Shown: positions 18,095 to 28,899 of the stretch, piece after piece
Layout of the letters: each line of letters opens with the position of its first letter
Numbering within the stretch: the stretch's first letter is position 1
DNA from: Neobacillus driksii
GTDB lineage: Bacteria; Bacillota; Bacilli; Bacillales; Cytobacillaceae
Length of the DNA: 64,000 bases
Direction of reading: 5' to 3'
Assembly (NCBI RefSeq): GCF_013409995.1
Contig: NZ_JACCBX010000008.1
Coordinates: 43,797 to 107,796 of the forward strand
Position numbers and translations under genes: made by a program
Notes under the pieces: model-generated
What the model saw: only the letters and a program-made list of their open reading frames with translations
Database searches by the model: none
What the model was told of the DNA's origin: nothing

Positions 18095-19525
18095 TTAAAG
18101 AGAATGAAGAGCTTCTGCAAACCTTTTAATTCCTTCATGTATTGACTCCTCATCTTCCCTAGCGAATGTAAATCGCACAAATCCCTTTTTGGATCCCATC
18201 GTGGAACCAGGGACATAAATAACTCCCCTTTTAATAGATTCCTCCAGTAATTGCATTTCGTTAAAGTCTTTTTTTATCCGGCACCATAAATGAATGCCTC
18301 CCTGAGGGATTGAAAATTCAACTTGTTCCTTTAAATAAAACGTAAGGCTAGTAATGATTTGATCCCTTCGTTTTTTTAACTCTTTCACCAAACTATTGAG
18401 ATGTGAGTGAAAACTTTCTGATTCTAAAAAATCATTTGCAATCCATTGAGTAAAGCTAGCATGCCCGAAGTCGATTTGTTGTTTCGCATCGGATAGTCTT
18501 TCAATGACTGGTTTTGGTCCAATAATCCAACCAATCCTTAACCCAGAAGCAACAATCTTTGATAAAGAGCTTATATACAAGACATTGCCATGAGTATCCA
18601 TTGATTTTAATGTTGTAACCTCTTCCCCTGAAAATGAGGTTAAACTATAGGGATCGTCTTCCACTACCGGAATCCCATGTTCAGAAGATAGCTCTAAAAT
18701 CGCTTTCCTTCGGTTTTCCGTAAGTAAGGTCCCAGTAGGATTTTGAAAGGAAGGGTTTAAGAATATCATTTTAATTCGATGTTTTTTATGTAAAGTTAAT
18801 AATTCTTCTGGGTTTATTCCATCCTTATCAACGGAAAGAAAATATGGTTTTATTCCGGCTGATTTAAAAATTGGAAGATTATAATTATAGGAAGGGTCCT
18901 CTAAAGCAACGGCATCTCCAGGCTTTAACAGGCATTGAACGACAAGGTGTAACGCCTGCTGCGCGCCAGATGTAATTAATATCGAAGAAGGATCGGATTC
19001 AATTCTCCGAAATTGCTTTACATGCTTTGTAATGGTCTCCCTAAGAATAAGGTTGCCTTGTGGATGATCATATCCTAAGCTTCCGATAAATGATCTAGAA
19101 GCGGTTATTTGTCTTAAAGAATCTAATGGAAACAGATTTTCTGATAGTTCTCCACTGGCTAAATTAATGAGTTTATGTTCAACTGCTTCTTTTCGGATCC
19201 TTTGGGTAACAGGTAAATTTGGTAAAAATGATCCTGCCTCTATGTACCTGTTCCAGCTCGGAATACGTTTCTTCGTAATCCCCCAGATATCCTTGCTTAT
19301 GGTTGTCCCGCTTCCTCTATTTCGTTGAATCAGCCCATTGGATTCTAACTCATCATAAGCGGAAACCACTGTACTTCTGTTTACGTTAAGTTCCTTAGCT
19401 AAGTATCTTTCTGATGGCAATGGTTTATCAGGCGGAAATGTACCATTGGCAATTCCATTTTCAATATATTCAGCAACCTGTTTATAGATGGCTTTTTTAG
19501 CCTTACGATCTGGTTTCCAATCCAT
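18095..19525 (-). CDS. MocR-type regulator (GntR DNA-binding domain fused to aminotransferase)
   Basis: 476 residues. The N-terminal 75 residues form a GntR-like winged helix (YKQVAEYIENGIANGTFPPD...LPSERYLAKELNVNRSTVV). From about residue 105 follows an aminotransferase class I-like domain that binds pyridoxal phosphate; the Schiff-base lysine is in LYISSLSKIVASGLRIGW, and LNPSFQNPTG is the conserved Asn-Pro region. Family members (GabR, PdxR) sense PLP or PLP adducts and switch neighbouring genes. No obvious target adjoins it: upstream lies a gap and a small membrane protein gene on the same strand. ATG preceded by AAGGACTGTAGTCA. Confidence 0.9.
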   Translation of the reverse strand: MDWKPDRKAKKAIYKQVAEYIENGIANGTFPPDKPLPSERYLAKELNVNRSTVVSAYDELESNGLIQRNRGSGTTISKDIWGITKKRIPSWNRYIEAGSFLPNLPVTQRIRKEAVEHKLINLASGELSENLFPLDSLRQITASRSFIGSLGYDHPQGNLILRETITKHVKQFRRIESDPSSILITSGAQQALHLVVQCLLKPGDAVALEDPSYNYNLPIFKSAGIKPYFLSVDKDGINPEELLTLHKKHRIKMIFLNPSFQNPTGTLLTENRRKAILELSSEHGIPVVEDDPYSLTSFSGEEVTTLKSMDTHGNVLYISSLSKIVASGLRIGWIIGPKPVIERLSDAKQQIDFGHASFTQWIANDFLESESFHSHLNSLVKELKKRRDQIITSLTFYLKEQVEFSIPQGGIHLWCRIKKDFNEMQLLEESIKRGVIYVPGSTMGSKKGFVRFTFAREDEESIHEGIKRFAEALHSL

Positions 19526-19626
19526 TGACTACAGTCCTTATGATTTTATTTTTCTACTTATATTATTTTTCTATTTCACGTTTTTACTCTAGAGTTATTC
19601 CCTACCAGAAAAACTATAAAAAAATA

Positions 19627-19653
19627 ACCTACCGAATTATTGAGTCAATAGGT
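19627..19653 (-). terminator. Probable terminator of the 64-aa gene
   Basis: A weak stem: ACCTA at 19627-19631 pairs with TAGGT at 19649-19653, with partial inner pairing, followed on the minus strand by TATTTTTTT. It sits 17 bases after the stop. Confidence 0.5.
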
Positions 19654-19669
19654 AACAAAACAATATAAT

Positions 19670-19864
19670 TTATGCGAAAAATCTAATATAGACTCCAAGT
19701 GAAATTAGAGATAAGGTAATAACCACAACATAAATTAACGTTAAGTTTGTGGTATTTCTTTTTGTCGATCCTCTATAATTTTCATCACTTTTTCCTGTGA
19801 TTAGCAGTGTCGAAACAATTGCTATTAATAAAATAATAATGACCAAAACATACATAAAACTCAT
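19670..19864 (-). CDS. Small two-helix membrane protein, 64 aa
   Basis: Two hydrophobic helices (VLVIIILLIAIVSTLLI and LIYVVVITLSLISLGVYI) separated by a short polar loop rich in K, R and T. The leader AGAGGTGGAAC before the ATG supports translation. Function unknown; no family recognised. Confidence 0.6.
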   Translation of the reverse strand: MSFMYVLVIIILLIAIVSTLLITGKSDENYRGSTKRNTTNLTLIYVVVITLSLISLGVYIRFFA

Positions 19865-20096
19865 GTTCCACCTCTAAACGTAATATTAAACTACTTAATA
19901 ATAAGCTTAAGTAGTTAACTAGATTTGCATTCTTCTTAATGATAGCCAACTCTCTAAATAATTTATATTATAATATATATCTTTATATTAGTTACCATCC
20001 AATTAATAATTATTTTACCCATCCACTTTATTAACTTGTAACCTTAAATTCCTTTATTTTAAAAGAGGCATTAACGGCTTTCTTTCCTAGCAAATA

Positions 20097-20122
20097 CAAA
20101 AAACCGGGCAGAATCCGCCCGG
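20097..20122 (-). terminator. Rho-independent terminator of the YceI gene
   Basis: On the minus strand CCGGGC pairs with GCCCGG (20104-20109 and 20117-20122) followed by TTTTTTG, 32 bases after the yceI stop. A textbook terminator. Confidence 0.88.
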
Positions 20123-20153
20123 TCCAGTTTGAATCGTTAACATCCGAATAAAA

Positions 20154-20681
20154 TTATGCTGCTGGGTTAACTTCTAATTCCACTTTAATTTTGATGTCTT
20201 TCCCAACAAGTACGCCGCCTGTTTCAAGAGCTGCGTTCCAAGTTAGACCGAATACTTCACGGTTAATTCTTGCTTCTGCTTCAAATCCATAAACTTCTAC
20301 GCCCCAAGGATTTGTACCTTTACCATTAAATTCAACAGAAAATGTTACTGGTTTTGTTACCTCTTTAATCGTTAAGTCACCAGTTACACGATAGTTATCT
20401 CCATCTTTTGTAATGCTAGATGATATAAAATCAATCGATGGGTTATTTTCTACATCAAAGAAATCTGCAGATCTTAAGTGGTTATCACGATCGTCGTTAC
20501 GTGTGTTGATGCTTGCAACGTCCAATTTGAATGCAATGGAAGCTGAAGTTAAATCTGTTAAATCTGCTGCTTCTACTTCTGCTATATAAGATTCAAATTG
20601 TCCTTTCACTTTAGATACCATCATGTGTTTTACTTCAAATCCTACGCTTGAGTGTGATTGGTCTACTGTCCATTTTGCCAT
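20154..20681 (-). CDS. yceI: YceI family protein
   Basis: 175-residue lipocalin-like protein; family members bind long polyisoprenoid chains such as quinone side chains. Typical features are WTVDQSHSSVGFEVKHMMVSKV at the N-terminus, RDNHLRSADFFDVENNPSI near residue 70, DLTIKEVTKPVTF near 105 and the C-terminal ARINREVFGLTWN and GKDIKIKVELE. There is no signal peptide, so it is cytoplasmic here. The ATG at 20681 follows GGGGGAATTTTAAA; the 19 extra codons upstream are rejected. A near-palindromic CTCGAAATCGAG element lies 34 bases before the start and suggests quinone-type MhqR-like control. Confidence 0.9.
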   Translation of the reverse strand: MAKWTVDQSHSSVGFEVKHMMVSKVKGQFESYIAEVEAADLTDLTSASIAFKLDVASINTRNDDRDNHLRSADFFDVENNPSIDFISSSITKDGDNYRVTGDLTIKEVTKPVTFSVEFNGKGTNPWGVEVYGFEAEARINREVFGLTWNAALETGGVLVGKDIKIKVELEVNPAA

Positions 20682-20712
20682 TTTAAAATTCCCCCATTTT
20701 GTTTTTATAGTT

Positions 20713-20728
20713 GCCTCGAAATCGAGAT
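20713..20728. promoter_or_regulatory. MhqR-like operator before yceI
   Basis: The strand-coding sequence reads ATCTCGATTTCGAGGC, a near-perfect palindrome around CTCGA-TT-TCGAG. It resembles the MhqR box of B. subtilis (TATCTCGAATTCGAGATA, from memory). It sits between a possible promoter and the yceI ribosome binding site. A second, looser copy lies at about 20812-20845. Confidence 0.5.
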
Positions 20729-20811
20729 ATTTATCCAAAAAAAATGTTTACACACATATTTTTTGGTAATCAGCTGAAATCCTCAAACCCATTATTATTC
20801 TTAAATGAGTT

Positions 20812-20845
20812 ATCTCGAATTCAGTTATTTTTAACTTGAGATAAA
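20812..20845. promoter_or_regulatory. Second inverted repeat upstream of yceI
   Basis: TATCTCGAATT and AACTTGAGATA face each other about 10 bases apart. Both halves carry the same ATCTC(G/A)A half-site as the element nearer yceI. The rest of the gap to 21024 holds nothing recognised. Confidence 0.45.
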
Positions 20846-21026
20846 TTTACCATATAATCATTTAAAGTGTCAACACTTTATGATTTTATTTTTTGATCAA
20901 CAAAATTAACAAACCAACATACAAAAAGACGCCATAGAATTAAGGGCTGTGGCAATAGTCCCTCTCCAGTTTTTAAAAGAATCAGAGATAAGAGCATAAC
21001 TTGTAATGGTCTTAATATTTTAAAAA

Positions 21027-21058
21027 AGCCGTACACATCCATTTGATGTGATACGGCT
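21027..21058 (-). terminator. Rho-independent terminator of the GPH transporter gene
   Basis: AGCCGTACACATC and GATGTGATACGGCT form a long stem with one bulge; on the minus strand it is followed by TTTTTTA. It lies 29 bases behind the transporter stop. Confidence 0.85.
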
Positions 21059-21087
21059 AAGAAATTAAAATTGTTTACTTTGTACTG

Positions 21088-22632
21088 TTAAACTGCTTTT
21101 TTATGTTTTGATTTAGTAAGATTTTCTTTATAATTTATGAGATTCTCATACCCTATCTTGTTATTTCCCCATGTTTTTTCATATTCCCAGCCTGTTAATT
21201 GTTCAAAAACCTGACGGGCTTCTGGTGTAACATCTTTTTTTGAGCCGCCATTTTTTAACCGTTCAATCTCATTTAGGAGAATAACATGATTTTCTTTTGT
21301 TAATTTGTAACGATAGGAGATAATTAATCCTCCCACTAAAAAGATGAGTGTACCAAACAACAGGATAGAAATAATCATATTTACAGCTGATTCTGGTTGA
21401 GATCCTTGTCCGGATACAAAGCCAGCTTCTTGCAAGGCCACACTTACTAAAAAGACAGCCAACGCTTGTGTTCCCTTCCGGATTAAACTCATGACACCGG
21501 CAAAGACCCCTTCACGTCTTTGACCTGTTAACGCTTCATCTACATCTGGAATAAAGGCGTAGTTATTCCAAGGAATGTAGTTCAAACCACCACGGCCCAA
21601 ACCACAAATTCCAATCATGACAAACAATAAAGCGGTGCTATTTAGTGTACCAGTATATTTCAATACAATGAATCCAACAATTCCAGCAATAAAGAAGAAA
21701 ATTGCTGTTCTAAAAGCCGGTGCAGGATTCAATTTAATCGTTAATGTAAGAGCAATCCATACACCAAATATCTGCATGGCATACATAAACGTTAGTAAGT
21801 TAGAAGCATCAACAGCACTTTGCATGAGCGCAAAGACAACAAAATAAGTAAATACTGCATTGAATACGTCTTGACTTAAATATCCTCCTAAATACATCCC
21901 TAGATGGTGACGGAATGTTTTTACACGTAAGGTTGAGAACAAGTCGGCATAAATCTTATGAACATTTTGAACGAACGTTCTTTTACTTATCGTTTTTTCT
22001 ACAGGTATTTCATCAAGTGGTCGTTCCCAGGTATTTTTGTATAACAGAGTTAAAACAATTAAAAATATTACTGTGAAAATGATGCCAGAATATAAGAATG
22101 TCAGAGGATCATCTTTCCCTAATGCTTCTACAAGTCTACCAGGAATAAATGCTGCGAATACAGCAGAAGCTTGCGCCACGAACATTCTTGCACCCGTAAA
22201 CTTTGAACGTACTTTATAGTCATTACTCATTTCGGCTGCAAGAGTATCATAGGGAATTAAGATCATTGAATACACAAGTTCAAACAATATATAGGTTAAT
22301 AAATAATACCAGTAATTAAATCCATCAACCCAAATTAATGTATACACCAGCACAAGTGGAATGGCAGCCAATATAAAGAATTTACGTCTGCCAAAACGGC
22401 GGCCTAGTTTTGTTTTATGAAAATTATCGGTTATATACCCCATTGTTGGTGCTGCAATGGCATCGACAATTCGAGCAATCGCGAAGATAGAACCAGCTTG
22501 AACAGCCGTTAAATTACAAAAAGTTGTTAAGAAGAAAAGTAACCATGCAGCTGTTAGTGCAAAGGCTCCTGCCCCTAAAAAGTCACCTAAACCATAAGAC
22601 AAATAATTAATAAACTTCGGTTGTCTCTTCAT
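21088..22632 (-). CDS. GPH-family sugar:cation symporter
   Basis: 514 residues with about 12 transmembrane helices, of the glycoside-pentoside-hexuronide:cation symporter family. Marks are the N-terminal LSYGLGDFLGAGAFALTAA, the loop DNFHKTKLGRRFGRRKFF (about residues 68-85) and LLYKNTWERP before the central loop. Encoded directly behind a GH105 hydrolase (43 bases), it most likely takes up the unsaturated or free oligosaccharide, for example a rhamnogalacturonan-type disaccharide, that the hydrolase then splits in the cytoplasm. The leader GAAGGAGAAGAAATA supports the start. Confidence 0.85.
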   Translation of the reverse strand: MKRQPKFINYLSYGLGDFLGAGAFALTAAWLLFFLTTFCNLTAVQAGSIFAIARIVDAIAAPTMGYITDNFHKTKLGRRFGRRKFFILAAIPLVLVYTLIWVDGFNYWYYLLTYILFELVYSMILIPYDTLAAEMSNDYKVRSKFTGARMFVAQASAVFAAFIPGRLVEALGKDDPLTFLYSGIIFTVIFLIVLTLLYKNTWERPLDEIPVEKTISKRTFVQNVHKIYADLFSTLRVKTFRHHLGMYLGGYLSQDVFNAVFTYFVVFALMQSAVDASNLLTFMYAMQIFGVWIALTLTIKLNPAPAFRTAIFFFIAGIVGFIVLKYTGTLNSTALLFVMIGICGLGRGGLNYIPWNNYAFIPDVDEALTGQRREGVFAGVMSLIRKGTQALAVFLVSVALQEAGFVSGQGSQPESAVNMIISILLFGTLIFLVGGLIISYRYKLTKENHVILLNEIERLKNGGSKKDVTPEARQVFEQLTGWEYEKTWGNNKIGYENLINYKENLTKSKHKKAV

Positions 22633-22675
22633 TATTTCTTCTCCTTCTATTTGAAAAGATGTGATAACCTATTTT

Positions 22676-23779
22676 TCAACTAATATAAGTATTAAGAAAT
22701 TCTGCTAATGCTAAGATCGCCAAGGATTGACCATATGGCATCGTGGTGATTCTGATTTCTTTGTAAAAATCAAGTGTATCTCCCATCCCTGTTCCGACTG
22801 ATACTTTTTGTAATGCACCTTCTTTATTCACTTCATTGATGAGTCCCTGAATGGCCTTGTAGGCTACTTCTTTATAATCCTGGCTAACATATCCCTTATG
22901 TACCGATTTTAAAATTCCATATGCAAATCCTGCTGTAGCAGATGCTTCTACATAAGAGGTTGAATCATTAATTAATGTATGCCATAATCCGCTTACATTT
23001 TGGTATTTAGCAAGAGCTTCGATTTGCCTGTTCAATGTATCGATTAGGAAATCGTGAAGAAAATCGCCTTTTTTCAATTCCAAGATTTCAATAATCTCGG
23101 GAATCGCAATCGTAATCCAGCAATTTCCTCTTGCCCAAAGTGCTTCGGCATAATTATGATTTTCTTCGAATGTCCAGCCGTGGAACCATAAACCTGTTTT
23201 TCTGTCTGTTAAATATTTGATATGGATGAGAAATTGCTTTTTGGCCTCTTCTAAGTATTCTGGTTTGTTTAGCAGTTTTCCAATTTTCGCTAATGGCAGC
23301 ACGGTCATCATTAATGTGTCATCCCAAAGCTGATTTTTGTTTTCTGGTCCATAGGTCATATGCTGAAGACCATCTTCGCAAGTACGAGGCATATCATTCA
23401 TAACCCATTCCGCCCATTCCTCTAAATGTGGCAGATAAGTCTTGTTCTTGGTATCCTCATATAAAAATGCCAATGTTAAAAATGGTGCCATTGTATTGAC
23501 GTTTTTAGGAGGAACACCTTCTTCGAATCTTGCATGAAACCATTCATTAATAATATCTAAAGCTTTTTGATCCTTGGTCAATTTCCAATATTTATAGATT
23601 CCATAGAGCCCTACACCTTGAGGCCAGTTCCAAACATGCCAGCTTTTATCGTCAACGATTAAGCCGTCAAAATGAAGTAAAAATTCACCTGTTTGATCTT
23701 TAATTTCTGTTAGATTATTCATTAATAAATTTATGTATTGAATAATCTCTTTCTTTTCGATGACATTAGCCTGTATCAC
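22676..23779 (-). CDS. Unsaturated glucuronyl/galacturonyl hydrolase (GH105/GH88-like)
   Basis: Cytoplasmic hydrolase of unsaturated uronyl oligosaccharides, 367 residues, (alpha/alpha)6-barrel. Visible family pieces: WNWPQGVGLYGIYKYW, NVNTMAPFLTLAFLYE, the catalytic-type aspartate in NQLWDDTLMMTVLPLAKIG and EALWARGNCWITIAIPE. The length and the WDDT motif fit YteR/YesR of B. subtilis. The start is taken as the GTG at 23779 because GGAGGGATTATT stands before it; the frame opens further upstream at an ATG without a site. It is paired with the GPH symporter. Two cre-like sequences lie just upstream. Confidence 0.87.
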   Translation of the reverse strand: MIQANVIEKKEIIQYINLLMNNLTEIKDQTGEFLLHFDGLIVDDKSWHVWNWPQGVGLYGIYKYWKLTKDQKALDIINEWFHARFEEGVPPKNVNTMAPFLTLAFLYEDTKNKTYLPHLEEWAEWVMNDMPRTCEDGLQHMTYGPENKNQLWDDTLMMTVLPLAKIGKLLNKPEYLEEAKKQFLIHIKYLTDRKTGLWFHGWTFEENHNYAEALWARGNCWITIAIPEIIEILELKKGDFLHDFLIDTLNRQIEALAKYQNVSGLWHTLINDSTSYVEASATAGFAYGILKSVHKGYVSQDYKEVAYKAIQGLINEVNKEGALQKVSVGTGMGDTLDFYKEIRITTMPYGQSLAILALAEFLNTYIS

Positions 23780-23816
23780 AATAATCCCTCCAAATGAATG
23801 AACTTTGTCTTTTAAA

Positions 23817-23868
23817 CCTGAAAACGTTTTAATGCTATACATCGATTGTAAGGAAAGCGCTTAATCAG
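23817..23868. promoter_or_regulatory. Two degenerate cre-like sites before GH105
   Basis: CTGAAAACGTTTTAA (about 23817-23831) and AAGGAAAGCGCTTAATC (about 23851-23867) each resemble the cre consensus with one to three mismatches. Their pairing just upstream of a carbohydrate operon suggests CcpA control, but neither is a full match. Confidence 0.45.
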
Positions 23869-23951
23869 AACAATTAAAATAACAGAGGTCTAGTATTAAA
23901 AAACATACTTATTCCAAAAGATTGAAAATTCCTTACCCAATTTTAGACCAC

Positions 23952-23976
23952 AAAAAAACCAGCACATGGGCTGGTT
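23952..23976 (-). terminator. Rho-independent terminator of the sugar-binding protein gene
   Basis: AACCAGC and GCTGGTT form a stem with loop CCATGT; on the minus strand it ends in a run of seven T. It lies 24 bases after the binding-protein stop and separates it from the GH105 operon. Confidence 0.88.
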
Positions 23977-23999
23977 TACTCAATTGATCTCTATCTTGA

Positions 24000-25304
<1,305 letters not shown>

Positions 25305-25369
25305 TTATCCCCCTTTTGACAAGAGCTTATATCATTCATTCTCCCGCTCTTTGCCAGCGACCCCTAAAT

Positions 25370-26923
25370 TCAGGTAGCTTTTCGGTATTCAGATGGTGTA
25401 TAGCCAGTGTATTTTTTAAAAACCTGGCTAAAATATTGTGGATTATCACCAAAGCCAATCATTTCCGCAAGTGTTACCATCTTAACATCGTCCATTTCCA
25501 CTATAAGATCCACTGCCTTTTCAATCCTAAGTTTCGTAAGATAGGCTGAAAATCTTTGCCCCGTTTCTTGCCGAAACAGTTTACCTAGATAATCAGGATT
25601 CATATAAAGGATATTATTTGCTACCATTTTAAGGGAAAGATTAGGATTACCCAGATTCTCTTTCACAATGTCTATTACTTTACTAATGACGGAAACCTGT
25701 TTGGACTTAAACCTATTATAGTAGTCTATCGTTATTTTTTTTGCGGTTGTTTCGATGTATTCTTGAATTTGCTGCACTGTTTCCATGCCCAACAATGCGG
25801 ATGTCCCCATAAGGTAGTCTTGCATACTCTCTGTATCAACAGTCTGGACAATGGTCATGTAGAGCTGTATACAATATGATTTTGTCATATGAATACCCAT
25901 CCGCAAATCAGCCATTTTTTCAAATATACGGGTAAGTTCGTCACCAACATCCTTCAAATGCCCTGACTTGATTTTTAAAACAATCTGCTGTTCATCCATG
26001 ATAAAATCTTTAGAGAAATCTGTTTGAGCTGGTAAGATATCTTTTTTGCTAATAATACTTCCTTCCCCCAAATAAAAACGGTGCTCCAAACACTCGATTG
26101 CTTCACGGTACAAACTTCTGACGTTTTGGACTTTATCCCCATCGCTTATGGCTACAGTGGTATCGCTTTTGTAGTATTGACGAAATAGTTCTCTTATTCT
26201 ACCAATTTGATCATGAAGCTTTTCCAAATTTTGATTATCTTCGATTAGAAAAAGTTCATATTCCCCAATATTGGTATTTAACAAGGGAGAAGTAAATATT
26301 TCTGCGCCAATATTTTTGATCGCAAACAAATGCTCATAAGAAAATTCACCTTCAAGTTTGAAAAGAATCAGCCTGACTTGTTTATTATTCATTTCGGTAT
26401 CAAAAAGCAGCTGATAGAAGTATAAATCCTCATTTGAATGGTTTTTACTTAACAAGAATTCTGTGAGGTATTGCGCTTTCATATAGGGCCGAGCTTTTTC
26501 ATATTTCTCACGAAGTTGACGGATAAATGTATCCTGGTCCTTTTTATCCCTTAATTCATTTAGTACATCCCCAAGTGCGGCCGTAATTTTCTCCACATTA
26601 CATGGCTTTAACAAATAATTCTTGACACCATAATGCATGGCGGTCCTTGCATATTCAAACTCACTGAATCCGGACAATAGAATAAATTTCACCGTTGGAT
26701 CATTTTCGTAAACCTTCTTTACAAGACTAAGACCATCCATCCCAGGCATTCTGATATCACTGATAACAATGTCAGGCTCATTGGCGACAATTTTTTCATA
26801 TGCCTCAATCCCGTTTTTCGCCGTTGCCACAAGCTCCAAATCAAGTGCAGCCCAATCGATTGCACTAGAAATGCCTTCAACAATAATCTTTTCGTCGTCT
26901 GCTAATAACACTTTGTATGCCAT
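25370..26923 (-). CDS. YesN-like response regulator with AraC domain
   Basis: 517 residues. Receiver domain at about 1-120 with the acidic pair LLADDE, the phosphoacceptor aspartate in PDIVISDIRMPGMDG and the lysine in NYLLKPCN. A long middle region of unknown fold follows, then a C-terminal AraC/XylS DNA-binding domain of about 100 residues (NLSLKMVANNILYMNPDYLGKLF...VTLAEMIGFGDNPQYFSQVFKKYTG). It starts 4 bases after the kinase gene stop, so the two are one operon. By family habit it activates the neighbouring sugar-binding and hydrolase genes. Confidence 0.93.
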   Translation of the reverse strand: MAYKVLLADDEKIIVEGISSAIDWAALDLELVATAKNGIEAYEKIVANEPDIVISDIRMPGMDGLSLVKKVYENDPTVKFILLSGFSEFEYARTAMHYGVKNYLLKPCNVEKITAALGDVLNELRDKKDQDTFIRQLREKYEKARPYMKAQYLTEFLLSKNHSNEDLYFYQLLFDTEMNNKQVRLILFKLEGEFSYEHLFAIKNIGAEIFTSPLLNTNIGEYELFLIEDNQNLEKLHDQIGRIRELFRQYYKSDTTVAISDGDKVQNVRSLYREAIECLEHRFYLGEGSIISKKDILPAQTDFSKDFIMDEQQIVLKIKSGHLKDVGDELTRIFEKMADLRMGIHMTKSYCIQLYMTIVQTVDTESMQDYLMGTSALLGMETVQQIQEYIETTAKKITIDYYNRFKSKQVSVISKVIDIVKENLGNPNLSLKMVANNILYMNPDYLGKLFRQETGQRFSAYLTKLRIEKAVDLIVEMDDVKMVTLAEMIGFGDNPQYFSQVFKKYTGYTPSEYRKAT

Positions 26924-26927
26924 GGTT

Positions 26928-28685
26928 TCACTCCGTTTGAAAAGGTAGAACCACCGTAATTGCGGTCCCTTTTCCTAAAAGATTTTCAATTCGTAAACCA
27001 TACTGTTCTCCTGTGAAAAGCTTAATCCTATTATCAATATTATTCAGACCAATTCCTGTTCCTTTCGGCTTCACTGTTCCCTCTTTTACTTTTTGGAGAA
27101 TAAGGGGGTCTATGCCCGGACCATTATCTTCAACCCGAATAAAAAGCTTGTCCTGTTCCTGATAGGCTTGCAATTTAATCACAGACGTATAGATTGAAGT
27201 TTCAACTGCATGTTTGAATGAATTTTCAAGTAGCGGCTGCAGGATTAATTTAGGAATCCTGCATTTCATAAAATCTGAAGGGATATCCAATTGGAATTCC
27301 AACCGATCGTCAAACCTGTATTTTTGAATCGTTAAGTAACTAGTAACAATTTCTAGTTCTTCCTCGATTGTGATGATATCTTCTTTAAAATTTATCGAAT
27401 TTCTCATCAAATTTCCAAGGGCTTCAACCATACTTGAAATCTGCTTCTGTTTGTTGATTATTGCCAGCCAATTAATAGATTCCAACGTATTGTACAAAAA
27501 ATGGGGATTTATCTGGGACTGTAGTGCTTTAAATTCTGTTTCCTTAATTAAAAGCTGCTTAGAATAATTCTCTTTAATCAACTCATCTATTCTTTGAATC
27601 ATGGTTTTAAAATTCCGATATAGAACCCCTACCTCATCTTCATAAATCTTAGGGGGATTTAGTGTATTAACGATTGTAAAGTTGCCGTTTTGAACTTTTT
27701 GCATGGTACCGGCCAGTTCTAGAATTGGCTTCGTAATTCGACTAAAAAAATTAAAACTAAGTGAAATCAAAATAATGAACATCAACACAAAAACCAACAC
27801 CAAAGAGTATTTCACAGCCGTTATCTTTGAGAACAGCTCGTTAAATGGAATAATGCTCCAGTATGTCCACCTCTCAAAATCAGTTGTGAAATAATTAACA
27901 AAGGATCGTTCCCCTTTGATTTTTTCAATCCCGTATCCTTGATCATTTTCAGAAACGAAATGATAGGTATCTACATCATCCATCCCCTTTTCGGAATAAA
28001 AAACGTGATTCCCATCTGAAATGACAATATTTCCTGCTAACTCTCCAGTTGGTTTGGGTAAATCGCTTACAATTGTATCTAAATTAACACGAATCAGAAG
28101 TTTGCCGACATTATCGAAGTTAAGGTTCTCATACGAACGTATTAAGCGGACTGAAGTTAAATTCCCGTTATAGCCTTTTATCTCCATCCAATGGTTTTCA
28201 CCCTCATACTTAACTGCCTGATTAAGAGCACGCTCTTTTTCTGTCGCGTTTAGCGGGTTACTGCTGGAGCCAGCTAAAAATTCTCTTCCTTGTGAATCAT
28301 ATAGATATATGGATTGTATATATTTCTCAGAACCAGCGTATTTCACTAAGAGATCTTCAATTTCCTGTTCGAGACGGTAAAAATCATACTTCTCTACATT
28401 TCCTTGAAGTTCTATTAAAATTCTTTGAAGGTTTGGGTCGACGGCTATTTCATAGCTTACTTCTTCGACTTGTTTAAGTTTCTCTTCTATGCTGTTCGAA
28501 GACATCATCAACACTTGTGAGGATTTTGCATAGATTTGCTCATCATAAAGGGAAAATGCATAGCGAATGCCTCCCAGTACAAACACCAGTGCGGTCACCA
28601 TAATCAATGACATGGTAATAAAAAGCTTAACATTCAGCTTTGCATTGTTGTAGATTTTCGTAAAGTACAACCAAATCTTTTTCAT
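26928..28685 (-). CDS. YesM-like sensor histidine kinase
   Basis: About 585 residues. Two transmembrane helices (about 20-42 and 288-312) frame an extracellular sensor region; a HAMP linker (RITKPILELAGTMQKVQNGNF), the His_kinase block SQINPHFLYNTLESINWLA with the phosphorylated histidine, and an ATPase domain ending DNGPGID and GTGIGLNNIDNRI follow. This is the LytS/YesM type that senses sugars outside the cell. Start uncertain: the ATG at 28685 with GAGGAGC 12 bases upstream is preferred; a TTG at 28706 is in frame. Confidence 0.92.
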   Translation of the reverse strand: MKKIWLYFTKIYNNAKLNVKLFITMSLIMVTALVFVLGGIRYAFSLYDEQIYAKSSQVLMMSSNSIEEKLKQVEEVSYEIAVDPNLQRILIELQGNVEKYDFYRLEQEIEDLLVKYAGSEKYIQSIYLYDSQGREFLAGSSSNPLNATEKERALNQAVKYEGENHWMEIKGYNGNLTSVRLIRSYENLNFDNVGKLLIRVNLDTIVSDLPKPTGELAGNIVISDGNHVFYSEKGMDDVDTYHFVSENDQGYGIEKIKGERSFVNYFTTDFERWTYWSIIPFNELFSKITAVKYSLVLVFVLMFIILISLSFNFFSRITKPILELAGTMQKVQNGNFTIVNTLNPPKIYEDEVGVLYRNFKTMIQRIDELIKENYSKQLLIKETEFKALQSQINPHFLYNTLESINWLAIINKQKQISSMVEALGNLMRNSINFKEDIITIEEELEIVTSYLTIQKYRFDDRLEFQLDIPSDFMKCRIPKLILQPLLENSFKHAVETSIYTSVIKLQAYQEQDKLFIRVEDNGPGIDPLILQKVKEGTVKPKGTGIGLNNIDNRIKLFTGEQYGLRIENLLGKGTAITVVLPFQTE

Positions 28686-28899
28686 GTTAGTTATAAAGCT
28701 CCTCAAATTACTTTCTTATTTTATCATAATAAAAAAAGCAAATGGTTCCCATAAAATAACAGACATCATTGTTTAAAAAACAGTGAAATCTGTTTTAACA
28801 GAATATAATGAATGTCTTTCTATTCAAATAAACCAGATCATTGAAAAACATTTACTGCTTTATTTACATCTAGCAAAGTAATTTAGAATAATTCCTAAG
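28686..28899. other. Promoter region of the two-component operon, no gene
   Basis: AT-rich sequence upstream of the kinase gene with no coding sequence recognised. It contains a possible short inverted arrangement around AACAGTGAAATCTGTT near 28780-28796 (half-sites AACAG and CTGTT). Confidence 0.35.
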
